A stretch of 64,000 nucleotides of DNA from Dryomyza anilis (lineage: Eukaryota > Arthropoda > Insecta > Diptera > Dryomyzidae): assembly GCA_951804985.1 (NCBI GenBank), contig OX638135.1:69803303-69867302 (forward strand), in the 5' to 3' direction. The translations under genes were made by a program, and so were the position numbers. Of the stretch, positions 47,906-63,119 are shown piece after piece. Within the stretch, counting starts at the first letter, position 1. Each line of letters begins with the position of its first letter. Below the pieces are notes generated by a model that was given only the letters and a program-made list of their open reading frames with translations, was not told where the DNA came from and did not search any database.

Positions 47906-48000
47906 CGTAAACCAATCCGTAGACATTTTTTTAATTCATATATTCAAATTCTGCGAGTCATTTCCAATAATACAAAAATAATGGAATTTTTTTAGTCTTA
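47906..48000 (+). repeat. Family X piece after the LINE
   Basis: ATCCGTAGACATTTTTTTAA...GCGAGTCATTTCCAATAATA matches 36510-36590. Compared with that copy, about 600 bp is missing at the LINE site. Confidence 0.8.
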
Positions 48001-48849
48001 CAGGAATTCCTTTGCTCTGAAGAAACATGTTCCGTAAAATGAGAACCAAACGAAAAAATACTAGTTTTAATGATTCGCATACACTGTTTAACGAAGGCCA
48101 AGTAATAGAAAATGTGTTCTTTTTGATTTGCCGTCAAAAAATACATTAAAATATTTTATAAATTCTTTAAATGGGACTATGTAATAGAATGGTTAGTAAT
48201 ATAACTTTTTCAGACTAAAATATAAATTGATTTTTAGACGTTTTTTACAAAACTGATATTTTTTGACCTCTTAAAAAATCCTGTGGTATAGTGAGAAATG
48301 TTAAAAGTTTTATAAACAGGAAAATAATAGTTTATTTCTGTATATTTACAACATAAACAGTATAAATACATTCAGAATATATAAAACATATTAATGTAAT
48401 GAACAAAAATATTTATGATAATGAAAAAAAAAAAAGAATGTGAATATTCATAAGTTTCTACCAGAAATAAAATTCTAAAATTAAAAAATTGTACAAGTAA
48501 ACGTCCTACATAAAAATTTCTTAAATAAAATTTCACTTTCTCAAAAAAAAAAAAAACAAAAATGCTTCCCACATCATCGTATAATAATAAGGCACAAATT
48601 TGATTTAAACCGTGAATGAAAATGTGGATGCCATATTGAGTAACACATGACAATATTTTTTGTTTGTTTAAAAATGCAATAACTTTTAAAAAATTCCATT
48701 TTTCCACATTACTCCATTTCCCAATTTACACTAGGTTGCCCTATTTATTATTTCTAAAATGTAAAAAACAACCCTCATTTTTATTTATAATTTACGTTTC
48801 ATAAAAAAGATGAAAACCTGCTAAATTTTTGTTTTATTGTTATGATAAC
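48001..48849. other. No gene seen
   Basis: A/T-rich, homopolymer-rich sequence without a recognisable motif or repeat partner. Confidence 0.5.
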
Positions 48850-49900
48850 ACTACACCACAGCCATTCTGCGCAGCATTCAAGATTATTTTTGTAGTATGT
48901 AAAATGATTCCCTTATTCCGAAGATATGGTTTAAAAATGTTTCTTTGGATAGGATTACAAAATATCGGCAATATCTATTAAACCGCGTTTATAAAAAGGG
49001 GAGTAAATCTTTAAAAAATTTGCCAAATTCGAGAAAGTAAGATGATACACAGTTTGTAACATTTCAAAATTAGTCCACACTCTTTCAAAGAAATTGAGCT
49101 ATCAATGACAAAAAATTTCATCGCATTCGAAATTGTATTTATCAAGTTATCGTGTATAGGCAAACAGACAGACGGCCATGTCTGAATCGACTCGAAATGT
49201 GATTCTGATCAAGAAAATATATACTTTTCATACCGGTAACGACTTCTAAGATGCGCGAAAATATACTCATATACATAGTTTAACCTGAAGGGTTTACCCA
49301 TTGGTGTAGGGTATAAAAACACAAAATGGGATTTTTTAGTTTACAATTCTAATGCTTTCACATGATTTTTTATGACCACAAAATGTTTCCATATATTTCT
49401 TTTATTTTAAGGTAATTTTCTTTAGAAAGGTACAGTCTAATTTTGGAATATCACTGACTGTGAATCATCTCGCTTTTTCGATTTCCCCCAAATTTTTAAA
49501 TGCATCCTTGATTTAAATTTTTGTCGAATAAAATTACATTTTTCGAGTTCTTCTATCGAATTCTCTCAAACCAGTAAACCAATTTAAAAATGTTGTGAGA
49601 AATGTTTATTGGATTTTAAATTATGTTTTATTTGGTAATAAATTTGATCAAACCCGTTATTTAAATCGCGTGACCACCTTTTTAAAAGCTCGGTTAAAAG
49701 TTATTTATTTGGCGCATACAATATAAAAAATACTTTTTCTAATTGACGTTTAAAAATGTGCTCTTTTTCTACAAAAGGTTCTTTAACGTAAGATGATAAT
49801 TGAAATAATACAGATAAAACCGAAATCTCAGTTTAAAAAAAAAAATTACCCACTCTAAACCAATTTAATTTTGTTTTTTACCCTATTTAATTTTTGCAAA
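48850..49900 (+). mobile_element. Family X copy
   Basis: Starts CAGCCATTCTGCGCAGC as at 44870. Contains an inverted mini-me-like core at 49155-49318 and a tail similar to the 36060-36480 region. Noncoding. Confidence 0.75.
49155..49318 (-). repeat. Mini-me-like core
   Basis: CAGACAGACGGCCATGTCTG, AATCGACTCG, GATCAAGAAAATATATACTT, ending TTGGTGTAGGGTATAAAA. Confidence 0.85.
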
Positions 49901-49967
49901 ATGAATTACTGTGCATCACCGATATGGTCAGATTCATAGAAGTTAGCGTCCTATGCAAAACATATCA

Positions 49968-50050
49968 CTTCTGAGTATAGGATTGCTGCCTTGCGTGTCT
50001 GTTGTGCATTCCGCTCTGTTTCGGAGGAAGCAACTGGCAGGTGCGTTGGG
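49968..50050 (+). pseudogene. R1/Jockey-type LINE RT fragment
   Basis: The plus-strand frame reads SEYRIAALRVCCAFRSVSEE, resembling the C-terminal domain of R1-group RTs (RIA..FRTVSEEA). Only about 25 codons remain before the gypsy duplication starts. Confidence 0.5.
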
Positions 50051-50149
50051 AAACATCCAGTAAGGGTAGGTGGACTCATCAGTTAATCCCCGACATAAAG
50101 CTCTAGCTTGACACAAAACATGGTGACCTGAATTTCTACCACACACAGA

Positions 50150-50366
50150 TGCTAAGTGGCCACGGTTGTTTTAAATCATATCTGTACCGATTTAAGCACG
50201 ACTAGTTCACTATCAAATCACAACTGAAGTGCTGTGTCACGTTACGACAAGCTTTGACATGTTTCGAAAACCTTCTATTCGTTTCGTGAATGATGCATGC
50301 TATTGGCATCTCATTCGTCCTTATGTGTTTTAATGTGCTGATCTTCCATCTGGCAAATCAGCACAT
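50150..50366 (-). repeat. Partial gypsy LTR (copy A)
   Basis: Matches the inverted LTR around 55120-55290 (CTAGTTCACTATCAAATC, CGTGAATGATGCATGCTAT, TTTTAATGTGCTG). It ends in a 10-bp inverted repeat ATGTGCTGAT/ATCAGCACAT that leads into the palindrome. Confidence 0.8.
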
Positions 50367-50604
50367 AAAAAGATGTAATTTGCTCCATAGTGCAAGCAAT
50401 CAACAATAATAAATGACACGCAAGACAATATGCACTGAGCAATGTGTTAGAAAGTGACGGAAGATTATTCAGCGCACTGAGACAAGAGTGCGCTGAATAA
50501 TCTTCCGTCACTTTCTAACACATTGCTCAGTGCATATTGTCTTGCGTGTCATTTATTATTGTTGATTGCTTGCACTATGGGGCAAATTACATCTTTTCGT
50601 AACA
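50367..50604. repeat. LTR head-to-head palindrome (copy A)
   Basis: Two inverted copies of the first about 115 bp of the LTR meet at 50476-50495 (CAGCGCACT, 8-nt spacer, AGTGCGCTG). The arms differ by one visible base near their ends (GCTCC versus GCCCC). The outer right end is the LTR start TGTTACGAA (complement) at 50604. Repeated in copy B at 52133-52370. Confidence 0.95.
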
Positions 50605-51622
50605 CTGCCCTCCACCTAAATCTGTTCGTCCCGACCTCTCTCTCTCTAAACGCGCCAACCTTTCTAAATGTACTACTGTCATTTTTCGTCTAACGCCTGC
50701 AGTATTCTGAAACCGATACACTACATCATTAATTCTTTTAATTATCTCGTATGGTCCTTTCCAGTGTGTTTGTAGCTTTCTTTGTGGATTATAGAGCAAA
50801 ACAAGTTCTCCTTCTCCCTCTGAATTTGTGCGCAAGTCGTATCTGGCCTTCATCTTATCACTCGCAAATTGTGTACGCTGTCTTACAAACTTTTGCAAAC
50901 GTTAATTTCTTTACTTTTTCTGGAAACATAACCGTGTTCATAATTCCAGCTGAAGGACTCGCGCCAAATTTTAAATCCGTACGTAATCTTAAGTCTGTTC
51001 CAAAAACAATTTTAGATGGTGAAGCTGCTGTGGTATCATGAATAGGCGTTCGATAAGCCATGAGAAATAGTGGTATGTGCGCATCTCAATCTTTTTGATT
51101 TTTATCAACCACTTTTCTGAGATACTTTTCCAATGTACGATTGAATTTTTCCACCATGTCGTCAGATTGCGGGGTGTTTTGTGTATGTTAACTAATGCAT
51201 CCGCAACTGTTGTGACTTCTTTATTCGGTAAGATACACTTCAGGTCACTGCTGAAGTAGTCAGTGATGAAAGAACATACTTATTACCCGCATCACTCATT
51301 AGAAATGGTCCGGCGACATCCATAGCGATACGTTCGAATGGTGCTCCCACGATGTACTGATGCATCCTGCCGCGACTTCAGACTTCAGACATTGCAGGCA
51401 ACTACGAATCTTATCGCCGACAGACTCTTGGCATTTAACACAATAAAAAGATTTACTTACCTTCTCGACCGTTTTATTAATGCCCAAATGACCACCACTA
51501 GATCCACCGTGGTATTCCGATAATATCTCTTTTTTTTTTGACTTGGGAACAACAATCAAACTTCGAGCTGAGGTGCCATCTTCATTTTTCCATACACTAT
51601 ATAAGCAACCATCTAGTAGCAT
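50587..51622 (-). pseudogene. Gypsy integrase remnant (copy A)
   Basis: Minus strand, high to low: zinc finger HGGSSGGHLGINKT, CLQCLKSEV (51299-51622); core start with IAMDVAGPF (first D); deletion removing the second D; MVEKFNRTLE with the E; MAYRTPIHDTTAASPSKIVFG (50858-51061); C-terminal GPYEIIKRINDVVYR (50587-50898). The PPT GGTGGAGGGCAG lies at 50605-50616. Frameshifts near 51060, 51200 and 51290. Confidence 0.88.
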
Positions 51623-51824
51623 TAAGCATTTTTAACTTAAGTTCGTTTTTTAAGTGAAACTGTTGTCCGTACAAATATTTATGGACATTTTTTACACTTT
51701 CGATTACAGCAAGAAGCCTCCTTCAGGTAACACAGTAATTCCTTTCTGGCTTGGACAAGATTTTACTGTAGTATGCGATCACTTTTTCTTGACCATTGAT
51801 CACTTGAGAGAGGAGTACTCATCC
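51623..51824 (-). pseudogene. Gypsy RNase H fragment (copy A)
   Basis: The minus strand reads LSQVINGQEKVIAYYSKIL, SKPERNYCVT, LLAVIESVKNVHKYLYGQQF with a stop in the middle. Confidence 0.8.
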
Positions 51825-53587
51825 AGTAAGGGTAGGTGGACTCATCAGTTAATCCCCGACATAAAGCTCTAGCTTGACACAAAACATGGTGACCTGAATT
51901 TCTACCACACACAGATGCTAAGTGGCCACGGTTGTTTTAAATCATATCTGTACCGATTTAAGCACGACTAGTTCACTATCAAATCACAACTGAAGTGCTG
52001 TGTCACGTTACGACAAGCTTTGACATGTTTCGAAAACCTTCTATTCGTTTCGTGAATGATGCATGCTATTGGCATCTCATTCGCCCTTATGTGTTTTAAT
52101 GTGCTGATCTTCCATCTGGCAAATCAGCACATAAAAAGATGTAATTTGCTCCATAGTGCAAGCAATCAACAATAATAAATGACACGCAAGACAATATGCA
52201 CTGAGCAATGTGTTAGAAAGTGACGGAAGATTATTCAGCGCACTGAGACAAGAGTGCGCTGAATAATCTTCCGTCACTTTCTAACACATTGCTCAGTGCA
52301 TATTGTCTTGCGTGTCATTTATTATTGTTGATTGCTTGCACTATGGGGCAAATTACATCTTTTCGTAACACTGCCCTCCACCTAAATCTGTTCGTCCCGA
52401 CCTCTCTCTCTCTAAACGCGCCAACCTTTCTAAATGTACTACTGTCATTTTTCGTCTAACGCCTGCAGTATTCTGAAACCGATACACTACATCATTAATT
52501 CTTTTAATTATCTCGTATGGTCCTTTCCAGTGTGTTTGTAGCTTTCTTTGTGGATTATAGAGCAAAACAAGTTCTCCTTCTCCCTCTGAATTTGTGCGCA
52601 AGTCGTATCTGGCCTTCATCTTATCACTCGCAAATTGTGTACGCTGTCTTACAAACTTTTGCAAACGTTAATTTCTTTACTTTTTCTGGAAACATAACCG
52701 TGTTCATAATTCCAGCTGAAGGACTCGCGCCAAATTTTAAATCCGTACGTAATCTTAAGTCTGTTCCAAAAACAATTTTAGATGGTGAAGCTGCTGTGGT
52801 ATCATGAATAGGCGTTCGATAAGCCATGAGAAATAGTGGTATGTGCGCATCTCAATCTTTTTGATTTTTATCAACCACTTTTCTGAGATACTTTTCCAAT
52901 GTACGATTGAATTTTTCCACCATGCCGTCAGATTGCGGGGTGTTTTGTGTATGTTAACTAATGCATCCGCAACTGTTGTGACTTCTTTATTCGGTAAGAT
53001 ACACTTCAGGTCACTTGCTGAAGTAGTCAGTGATGAAAGAACATACTTATTACCCGCATCACTCATTAGAAATGGTCCGGCGACATCCATAGCGATACGT
53101 TCGAATGGTGCTCCCACGATGTACTGATGCATCCTGCCGCGACTTCAGACTTCAGACATTGCAGGCAACTACGAATCTTATCGCCGACAGACTCTTGGCA
53201 TTTAACACAATAAAAAGATTTACTTACCTTCTCGACCGTTTTATTAATGCCCAAATGACCACCACTAGATCCACCGTGGTATTCCGATAATATCTCTTTT
53301 TTTTTTGACTTGGGAACAACAATCAAACTTCGAGCTGAGGTGCCATCTTCATTTTTCCATACACTATATAAGCAACCATCTAGTAGCATTAAGCATTTTT
53401 AACTTAAGTTCGTTTTTTAAGTGAAACTGTTGTCCGTACAAATATTTATGGACATTTTTTACACTTTCGATTACAGCAAGAAGCCTCCTTCAGGTAACAC
53501 AGTAATTCCTTTCTGGCTTGGACAAGATTTTACTGTAGTATGCGATCACTTTTTCTTGACCATTGATCACTTGAGAGAGGAGTACTC
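51821..53587 (-). repeat. Gypsy tandem duplication, copy B
   Basis: Second copy of 50055-51820, with one extra T near 53020. It carries a second set of LTR part, palindrome, PPT, integrase and RNase H. Its upstream side (53588 onwards) continues into the rest of the element, so this copy keeps the original context. Confidence 0.95.
52353..53389 (-). pseudogene. Gypsy integrase remnant (copy B)
   Basis: Same layout as copy A. The core start and the E-bearing segment lie in one open frame here (52755-53132: IAMDVAGPF...DLKCILPNKE), with the second catalytic D deleted. The zinc finger is at 53066-53389 and the C-terminal domain at 52353-52664. Confidence 0.88.
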
Positions 53588-53623
53588 TCTCAAGTGATCA
53601 ATGGTCAAGAAAAAGTGATCGCA
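53541..53623. repeat. 38-bp inverted duplication in RNase H
   Basis: 53541-53578 and 53586-53623 are exact complements separated by 7 nt. The left arm is native RNase H sequence; the right arm is an inverted copy placed where the RNase H start (after FVLDTGA) should be. Confidence 0.95.
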
Positions 53624-54190
53624 CCTGTGTCAAGTACAAATTTCTCGCCAGGAATTGGAGAATTTGTGCAGAGCTGAGTAATTCCTTCAATTTTAAAAAC
53701 GTCTTTTCCTGTTCATCGCCCCATTGAAAAGCTCGGTTCTTTCTTGTCAATTCGTGAAGCCTGTTAGCAACATTGGCAAAACCTGGAACAAATTGCCTGT
53801 AGTATGTGCAGAGTTTAGATCATGTAGGTTATGCGGTCTGGGCCACTCCATTACAGCAACCATTTTATCCTCATCAACCATTTTATCCTCATGTGGTAAC
53901 TCGATGACCCAGATACTTGACGTCTTTTTTAAAAGGAGAGCATTAAGGTTATGTTGTAGTCCCGTACTTTCCAATCGAAGGAATACTTCCTCTAAATTTC
54001 TTAGATGTTCCTCAAAGTTCTTCCACATGACAGTTATGTCGTAATTGTATACCAGACAAGTTTTCCAGTGTAGACCTTTCAATACGTGTTCCATTAATCG
54101 CTCGAATGTTACTGGGGCATTACAAATCCCGAACGGAATTACCAGGAATTGCCATAGTCCATGCGGTGTACAATCTATGTATAAATATGT
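53624..54190 (-). pseudogene. Gypsy RT remnant
   Basis: The minus strand reads IPFGICNAPVTFERLMEHVL, a damaged YxDD box (YNYDI), EEHLRNLEEVFLRLESTGLQ, then the RT-RNase H link FANVANRLHELTRKNRAF. It is in one frame from 54190 to about 53750. Confidence 0.85.
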
Positions 54191-54440
54191 AAAGTAAAGT
54201 CTTCAAAAATGAAAACAAACATTCATGTTTACGTTTATGTCTCTAAAACTACTTTCTCAAGTAAGCACATTTTCTTTAGATCTCAATGTAAGCTTTTCAT
54301 AAATAATAGAATTTTAAAAATCGGCTAACTTTTGGATTTTTTACAATGTTTGAAAAATTGTTCATGAAAAAAATCTCCACTTTACTGATATTTATTATAT
54401 TTATAGCTTTTCATAAATAAAAGAATTTTAAAAATCGGCT
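54191..54440. other. Foreign A/T-rich piece with direct repeat
   Basis: Two copies of AGCTTTTCATAAATAA.AGAA, TCGGCTAACTTTTG (about 54290 and 54408). It replaces the N-terminal RT and protease, which are absent. Confidence 0.6.
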
Positions 54441-54892
54441 AACTTTTGAATTTTTTCCGAATTTTCCTGAAGTTTTTGCTCTATTTTATTTGAATTTTCT
54501 TGAAGTTCAGCTTTAAGTTGATTGGAATTTTCTTTTAGCTGTTTTTAGTTTCCCAGAAATTGTTGGTCCAATTTGTTCAAATTTTCTTGAAACTGTTTGG
54601 AATTTTCTTGAGCCATTATCTGAAACCGTTGCTGCATCATCTGGCTCCGATCAACTGGCTCATATCAAAAACTTGGGTGTGTACTTTCTCCTCTGTGTCC
54701 TGATTTTTCAATGACGATGGTGCAGTTTGAACTTCAAATTCGTGGTCTCAGAGATTAATGCCCAGCGCCTCTAATTCTTTTATTAGGCGCTTCTCCATTT
54801 CGACTTTCATACCAGCAGTTGCAAGATTACGACAGCTCCTTCTGTAGCTGGTCGACTTTAAGTTGTTCAAATTTAACCATTTTGTATCACAA
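54441..54892 (-). pseudogene. Gypsy gag remnant, coiled coil
   Basis: The minus strand gives MVKFEQLKVDQLQKEL, later QENSKQFQENLNKLDQQF and heptad-like QENSNKIEQKLQENSEKI, a Gln/Asn/Leu-rich coiled coil as in many insect gypsy Gag N-termini. Several stops. Confidence 0.7.
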
Positions 54893-54909
54893 TCCCACTT
54901 CTGACACCA
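54893..54909 (-). other. Gypsy primer-binding site (tRNA-Leu type)
   Basis: The minus strand reads TGGTGTCAGAAGTGGGA next to the LTR. It is complementary to the 3' end of a eukaryotic tRNA-Leu as I recall it (CCCACTTCTGACACCA). Confidence 0.8.
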
Positions 54910-54910
54910 A

Positions 54911-57863
<2,953 letters not shown>

Positions 57864-58140
57864 TGTGTTAGAAAGAGACAGAAGTTCATTCAGCGCACTA
57901 AGCAATGTGGGAGAAAGGGATCAGCACATTAAAACACATGAGTGCGAATGAGATGCCAATAGCATGCGTTATTCACGAAACGAGTAGAAGGTTCTCGAAA
58001 CAAGTTGAAGCTGGTCGAAACGTGTCGATTTGATGCATGAGGTATATGAGGGAGCCGCATCTGAGGCAGAGCACTTCAGTAGTGATTGTAACGTGGTCGG
58101 GTGCATCTCTTGTGATAAATGTAAAGTTAAATTGTGGACG
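57864..58140 (+). repeat. Gypsy 5' LTR (5' truncated)
   Basis: AATGTGTTAGAAAGAGACAG, ACACATGAGTGCGAATGAGA, ATAGCATGCGTTATTCACGA, GGGAGCCGC, CACTTCAGTAGTGATTGTAA match the solo LTR at 11770-12060. Confidence 0.88.
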
Positions 58141-59464
58141 TGCAGCAGATAAATGCATTCGTTTATGGCGTAGGGGATCCTGAGACAAAACGGGCAGCAA
58201 TGACTATGCCGAAGGTGACATTTATTGAAACGGTCACCACAGCGCTTACGCAGGAAATAGCGACTACATTGTGCTAACCAACGACGTAGTCAGGTGTACT
58301 TGATGAAGAGGTAGGAGCGTCCAAAGCCAGCGTTAAATCCGCTTCCAACAGATACACCCAATTGAAAGGTAAAATCTACAACTGTGAAAAATATGGGCAT
58401 ATGGCACGCGACTGTCGTGAAAAACGTGAATGTGTAATTCTGCAACCAGCTATGGGATTCAGACCAGAAAAGAGCCCTGAGGATGGCCAAAATAACGCCA
58501 GGGAACATCATGGCAATTCGGGCACTGTGTCGGCACGAGTGTGTAAAATGGAATCCAGAGAATGCTCGATGGAGGAAGAAAAGACGAACATAATTCACAT
58601 ACGTTCGTTAAATGTCATGGCAGATAATCAATGGACTCTAGAGCAAATACAAAATGATCAAAAGAAGGACCCCAACATCGCAAAAATAAGGACGTTCAAG
58701 GAACAACAGAGAAATTCATTATGGAAAGAGTTATCATCCAACAGTACAATAAGCGGGGCTTACTAGGCGCAGCGACACAGCCTGAAGCTACAAAATAGTT
58801 GTTTGTACCGTGTGTGGGAAATTGAAAATCTGCACAGTCGAAAATTAAAGCCATAGTACTGAAATGCCATTGTGGATCCAATGGATGTCACTTGAGCATT
58901 AATAAAACGATTAAAGAATTCAGGAATTCTATTTGGTCGGATATCAGAAGTTAGTCGCCTACTGGATTCACAGATGTAAGCAAAGTGTATCCGCAAAAAT
59001 AAAACCTGTCAGGAGTTGCGGTGAGATGAATCAATACAACGTAGAAGCACATTGCGAACGTACTGCCATGGATGTGCAAAAGCCGATTCCAAAAAGTGTG
59101 TTGGGTAAGAAAAAAAGTGAAGACCTAGACGAGCTGCATCAGTCTTTAAGGCAGAGTATACAAATTGCAAGTGATAAGATGAAGTCCAGATACGACTAGA
59201 GATCAAACTCTGAGGTATTTAAGGAAGGAGATCTAGTTATGCTTTGTAGCTCGCATCGATTGAAATTGTTAAACCCTAAGCTGCAAACTCACAGGGAAGG
59301 ACCGTACAAGATATTTAAAAGGATTAATGACATTGTGTATCGGATTCAGAATACTGCTGGCGTCAGACTAAAAATGAAAGTCATACATTTAAAAAGGTTG
59401 AAGCAATACAGAGAGAGAGAGGATTAACATCTGTTCGGGACGAACAGATTTAGGTGGAGGGCAG
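58140..59464 (+). pseudogene. Internally deleted gypsy element (gag to integrase)
   Basis: A gag segment with a zinc-knuckle-like YNCEKYGHMARDC (about 58378-58417; first Cys replaced) is followed at once by pre-integrase text (DPNIAKIRTFKEQ), a broken HHCC region (HLSINKTIKEF), a little integrase core (ERTAMDV, then a deletion) and the C-terminal domain EGPYKIFKRINDIVYRIQNT (59239-59427). Protease, RT and RNase H are missing. The PPT GGTGGAGGGCAG is at 59453-59464. Same family as 50055-55407. Confidence 0.85.
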
Positions 59465-59722
59465 TGCTACGAAAAGAGGTAATTTGCTCCACTGTGCAAG
59501 CTATCAACAACAATAAATGAGACGCAAGACAATTTAGCGTACTAAGCAATGTTTTAGAAAGAGACAGAAGATCATTCAGCGCACTAAGCAATGTGTGAGA
59601 AAGAGATGGAAGATCAGCAAATTAAAACACATGAGTGCGAATGAGATGCCAATAGCACGCGTCATTCACAAAACGAGTAGAAGATTCTCGAAACAAGTCG
59701 AAGCTTGTCGAAACGTGTCGAT
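59465..59722 (+). repeat. Gypsy 3' LTR (3' truncated)
   Basis: Starts TGCTACGAAAAGAGG right after the PPT and matches the solo LTR from 11680 to about 11938, then breaks off at GTCGATTTTTTACG. Confidence 0.88.
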
Positions 59723-60964
<1,242 letters not shown>

Positions 60965-60966
60965 TA

Positions 60967-61399
60967 CACCGAGGAAAAATGGACTTTAAATTTTAAATTT
61001 CACGCTATCAATTTAAATATTTGACGATTTTTAAGTGCAACACTTTAATTTTAAATTTATCACATTAAAAATTCAATGTATATCATTTAGCATAATTTAT
61101 CTTAATGCCAGTAGAACATAGTTCATAAGCACAATTTGATGAACTGTACGAATAAAAGGGATGTCGGAATGGTTAACAATTACAACAAAGATCAATAATA
61201 AGAAGGAGAGCAGTAACGTAGGCAATGAAGTAACTTTAAAAATTAAAGAGTCACATTTAAATATAAATTTTATTTAAAATTTAAAGTAAACCCTTCGAAA
61301 TTTAAAGTTTTCAAATACGTTTTCATACATGCAGACTTTTAATTATAAAGTGTTTTGCACCGGAGTTTAAAGTGATTTTAAAGTTTTTTATTCTCGGTG
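60967..61399. mobile_element. 433-bp TA-flanked MITE (CACCGAG TIR)
   Basis: Ends CACCGAGGAAAAA and TTTTTTATTCTCGGTG, flanked by TA (60965-60966, 61400-61401). The interior is rich in TTTAAA motifs. Noncoding, Tc1/mariner-like in target choice. Confidence 0.75.
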
Positions 61400-61401
61400 T
61401 A

Positions 61402-62429
61402 CGATCTCAGTAATATACAAGTAAATTTATGATTAGTGCTGCAATATTTATGGTCAACATCTTTGTTTTTTATGTGTATATGACATACATATGGGCATTT
61501 CCTGCGGTTCGGACGGAACATTCGTACGAATAATTGATTACGCAATTTACTTGATTTTTTTACCTAAAGTAGTATTTAAATAGGACTAAACAATTAGAGA
61601 AAAAGTCAAAATTTGAGTACAAATTAGTTTTTTGTTCCTTCCGCAGAATAATTACGGTGGTTCCGTATGGAAACTTTGCTAAAAATAATTTTGTATATGA
61701 CAATATTAATATTTATTATTACGAAATGAAAAATGATGTACTATTCAAATGTCCAAATGTTTGTTATGTTTTTATTTATTTTTTTTTTACTCTTTTTGAA
61801 CAACATTTTTTTTTTTTGATATTTTTATACTTTAGTTTTCCACTTTTGGTACTCAAAGTTTCGGACAGATTTCAAGTAGCTGTCCAAATTTTTCTAGAAT
61901 TACTAAGAAATCGAAGTTAACATTTTTGAAAATGTCGGGAAAATTCAGATTTAGGAACAGAGTATTCAACTATTTAAAAAAAATGTGTTAGTTTAATATG
62001 ATAATAAATGTATCTTTTTAGTTCCGGACGGGACAAGAGGGTACCCATATACAAAAATCCAAATTTTTCCGTTACTTTAGTTTCAATGGTTATTTTTAAG
62101 CTTTAGAAATATTAAATAAGGTTGTCTGAAAAAACAGAGAATAAAATTATTAATCTGTATGTCTTTAAAGTTAGTTAATTTGGTTACTCATTGTACATAG
62201 CAGTGTACGGCAAAAATTATTTCAAATAAAAAATAAAAAAAATATCAAATAACTTTCATTTATTTTTTATTTTGAGTGACATTGTATTTCAAATAACAAA
62301 TAAATTAAATTTATTTGTTATCTTTTTATTCGTTATTTGAAAAGTTCAAATAAAAATACAAATGATTTTGTTTTCAAATATTTTATTAAAATGTGAATTA
62401 AAAATCACGTACTTTTTAAGGATATTTGC
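61402..62429 (+). other. Intron-like A/T-rich sequence
   Basis: No exon-like stretch found. ORF 61657-61920 is a Phe/Leu/Tyr-rich low-complexity frame. From about 62210 the sequence is dominated by CAAATAACAAATAA-type motifs on both strands, including a 12-bp hairpin near 62294-62322. Confidence 0.5.
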
Positions 62430-62545
62430 AGCGATAATGGCTGGGACTAACATCTTTTCATAAAAATCATCATATACCGCGCTACCTCTCGGCAGACAAT
62501 GGCAAACCACACTGCCCACGAAAAGCTCTGAGCCGAGCGTGAACT
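62430..62545 (+). mobile_element. tRNA-derived SINE, copy 4 (fragment)
   Basis: GGCTGGGACTAACATCTTTTCATA, CCGCGCTACCTCTCGGCAG, ATGGCAAACC and GAAAAGCTCT match the SINE body; head, middle and tail parts are missing. It sits within the CAAATAA-rich sequence. Confidence 0.75.
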
Positions 62546-63119
62546 ATTACAATTATTATTATTGTTGGTATATTTTACTCCAATAATGATGGCACGAATT
62601 CTCATGGCGATCATTTGGAACATAATTTTCAAATTTTGTATTTTATTTATAGCTTCATTTTACATTTCAAATAAATTTATTTTAATTAAAAAATAACAAA
62701 TAACAAATAATTTATTTGTCCCGTCAAATAAAAAGATGAAAGATAAAAATTTGATATTTGAACGAAAAGTAAAAAATATAAATAAAAAAAGTATTTGTTA
62801 TCATTTATTTGAATAAAAATTCATTCATAAACTGTTTAAGTAATATAGATGAAGCTGAAATTTTTTTAATTTTTTAAGTAACAATAGCAAAAAAGGCTGC
62901 TAAAATAGCAAAAATGTTTGCTGTTTAAGCAAACTTTTTGTATGCTATTAGAGAAGACAATTTTAGCAGTATTAAATAATTTTTTACTGTTAGTTCCAAT
63001 TCATAAGAAAGAATACAAAATATTTTTTTTTCTGTAATTTAATATTTTTTTATATTATATCCTTTTACTTTTTTTTATATTTTATTATTTTTTACCTTCT
63101 ACCTTTATTTCACTATTAC
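62546..63119. other. A/T-rich sequence, no gene
   Basis: Continues the CAAATAA-type low-complexity sequence, then T-rich runs near 63030-63090. Confidence 0.5.

Larger units (their letters stand above)
50055..51820 (-). repeat. Gypsy tandem duplication, copy A
   Basis: A 1766-bp unit holding RNase H end, integrase, PPT, partial LTR and the LTR palindrome. It differs from copy B (51821-53587) by two substitutions and one 1-bp gap that I could find. Junction sequence GAGTACTC|ATCCAGTAAG. Confidence 0.95.

Noticed and set aside
46349..47981. Several plus-strand ORFs of 86-124 codons
   Set aside because: They are antisense shadows of the minus-strand LINE RT.
61657..61920. 87-codon ORF after the CaMKI exon
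   Set aside because: Phe/Tyr-rich low-complexity text in intron-like sequence; it does not match the expected next kinase exon (PEN...DFG).
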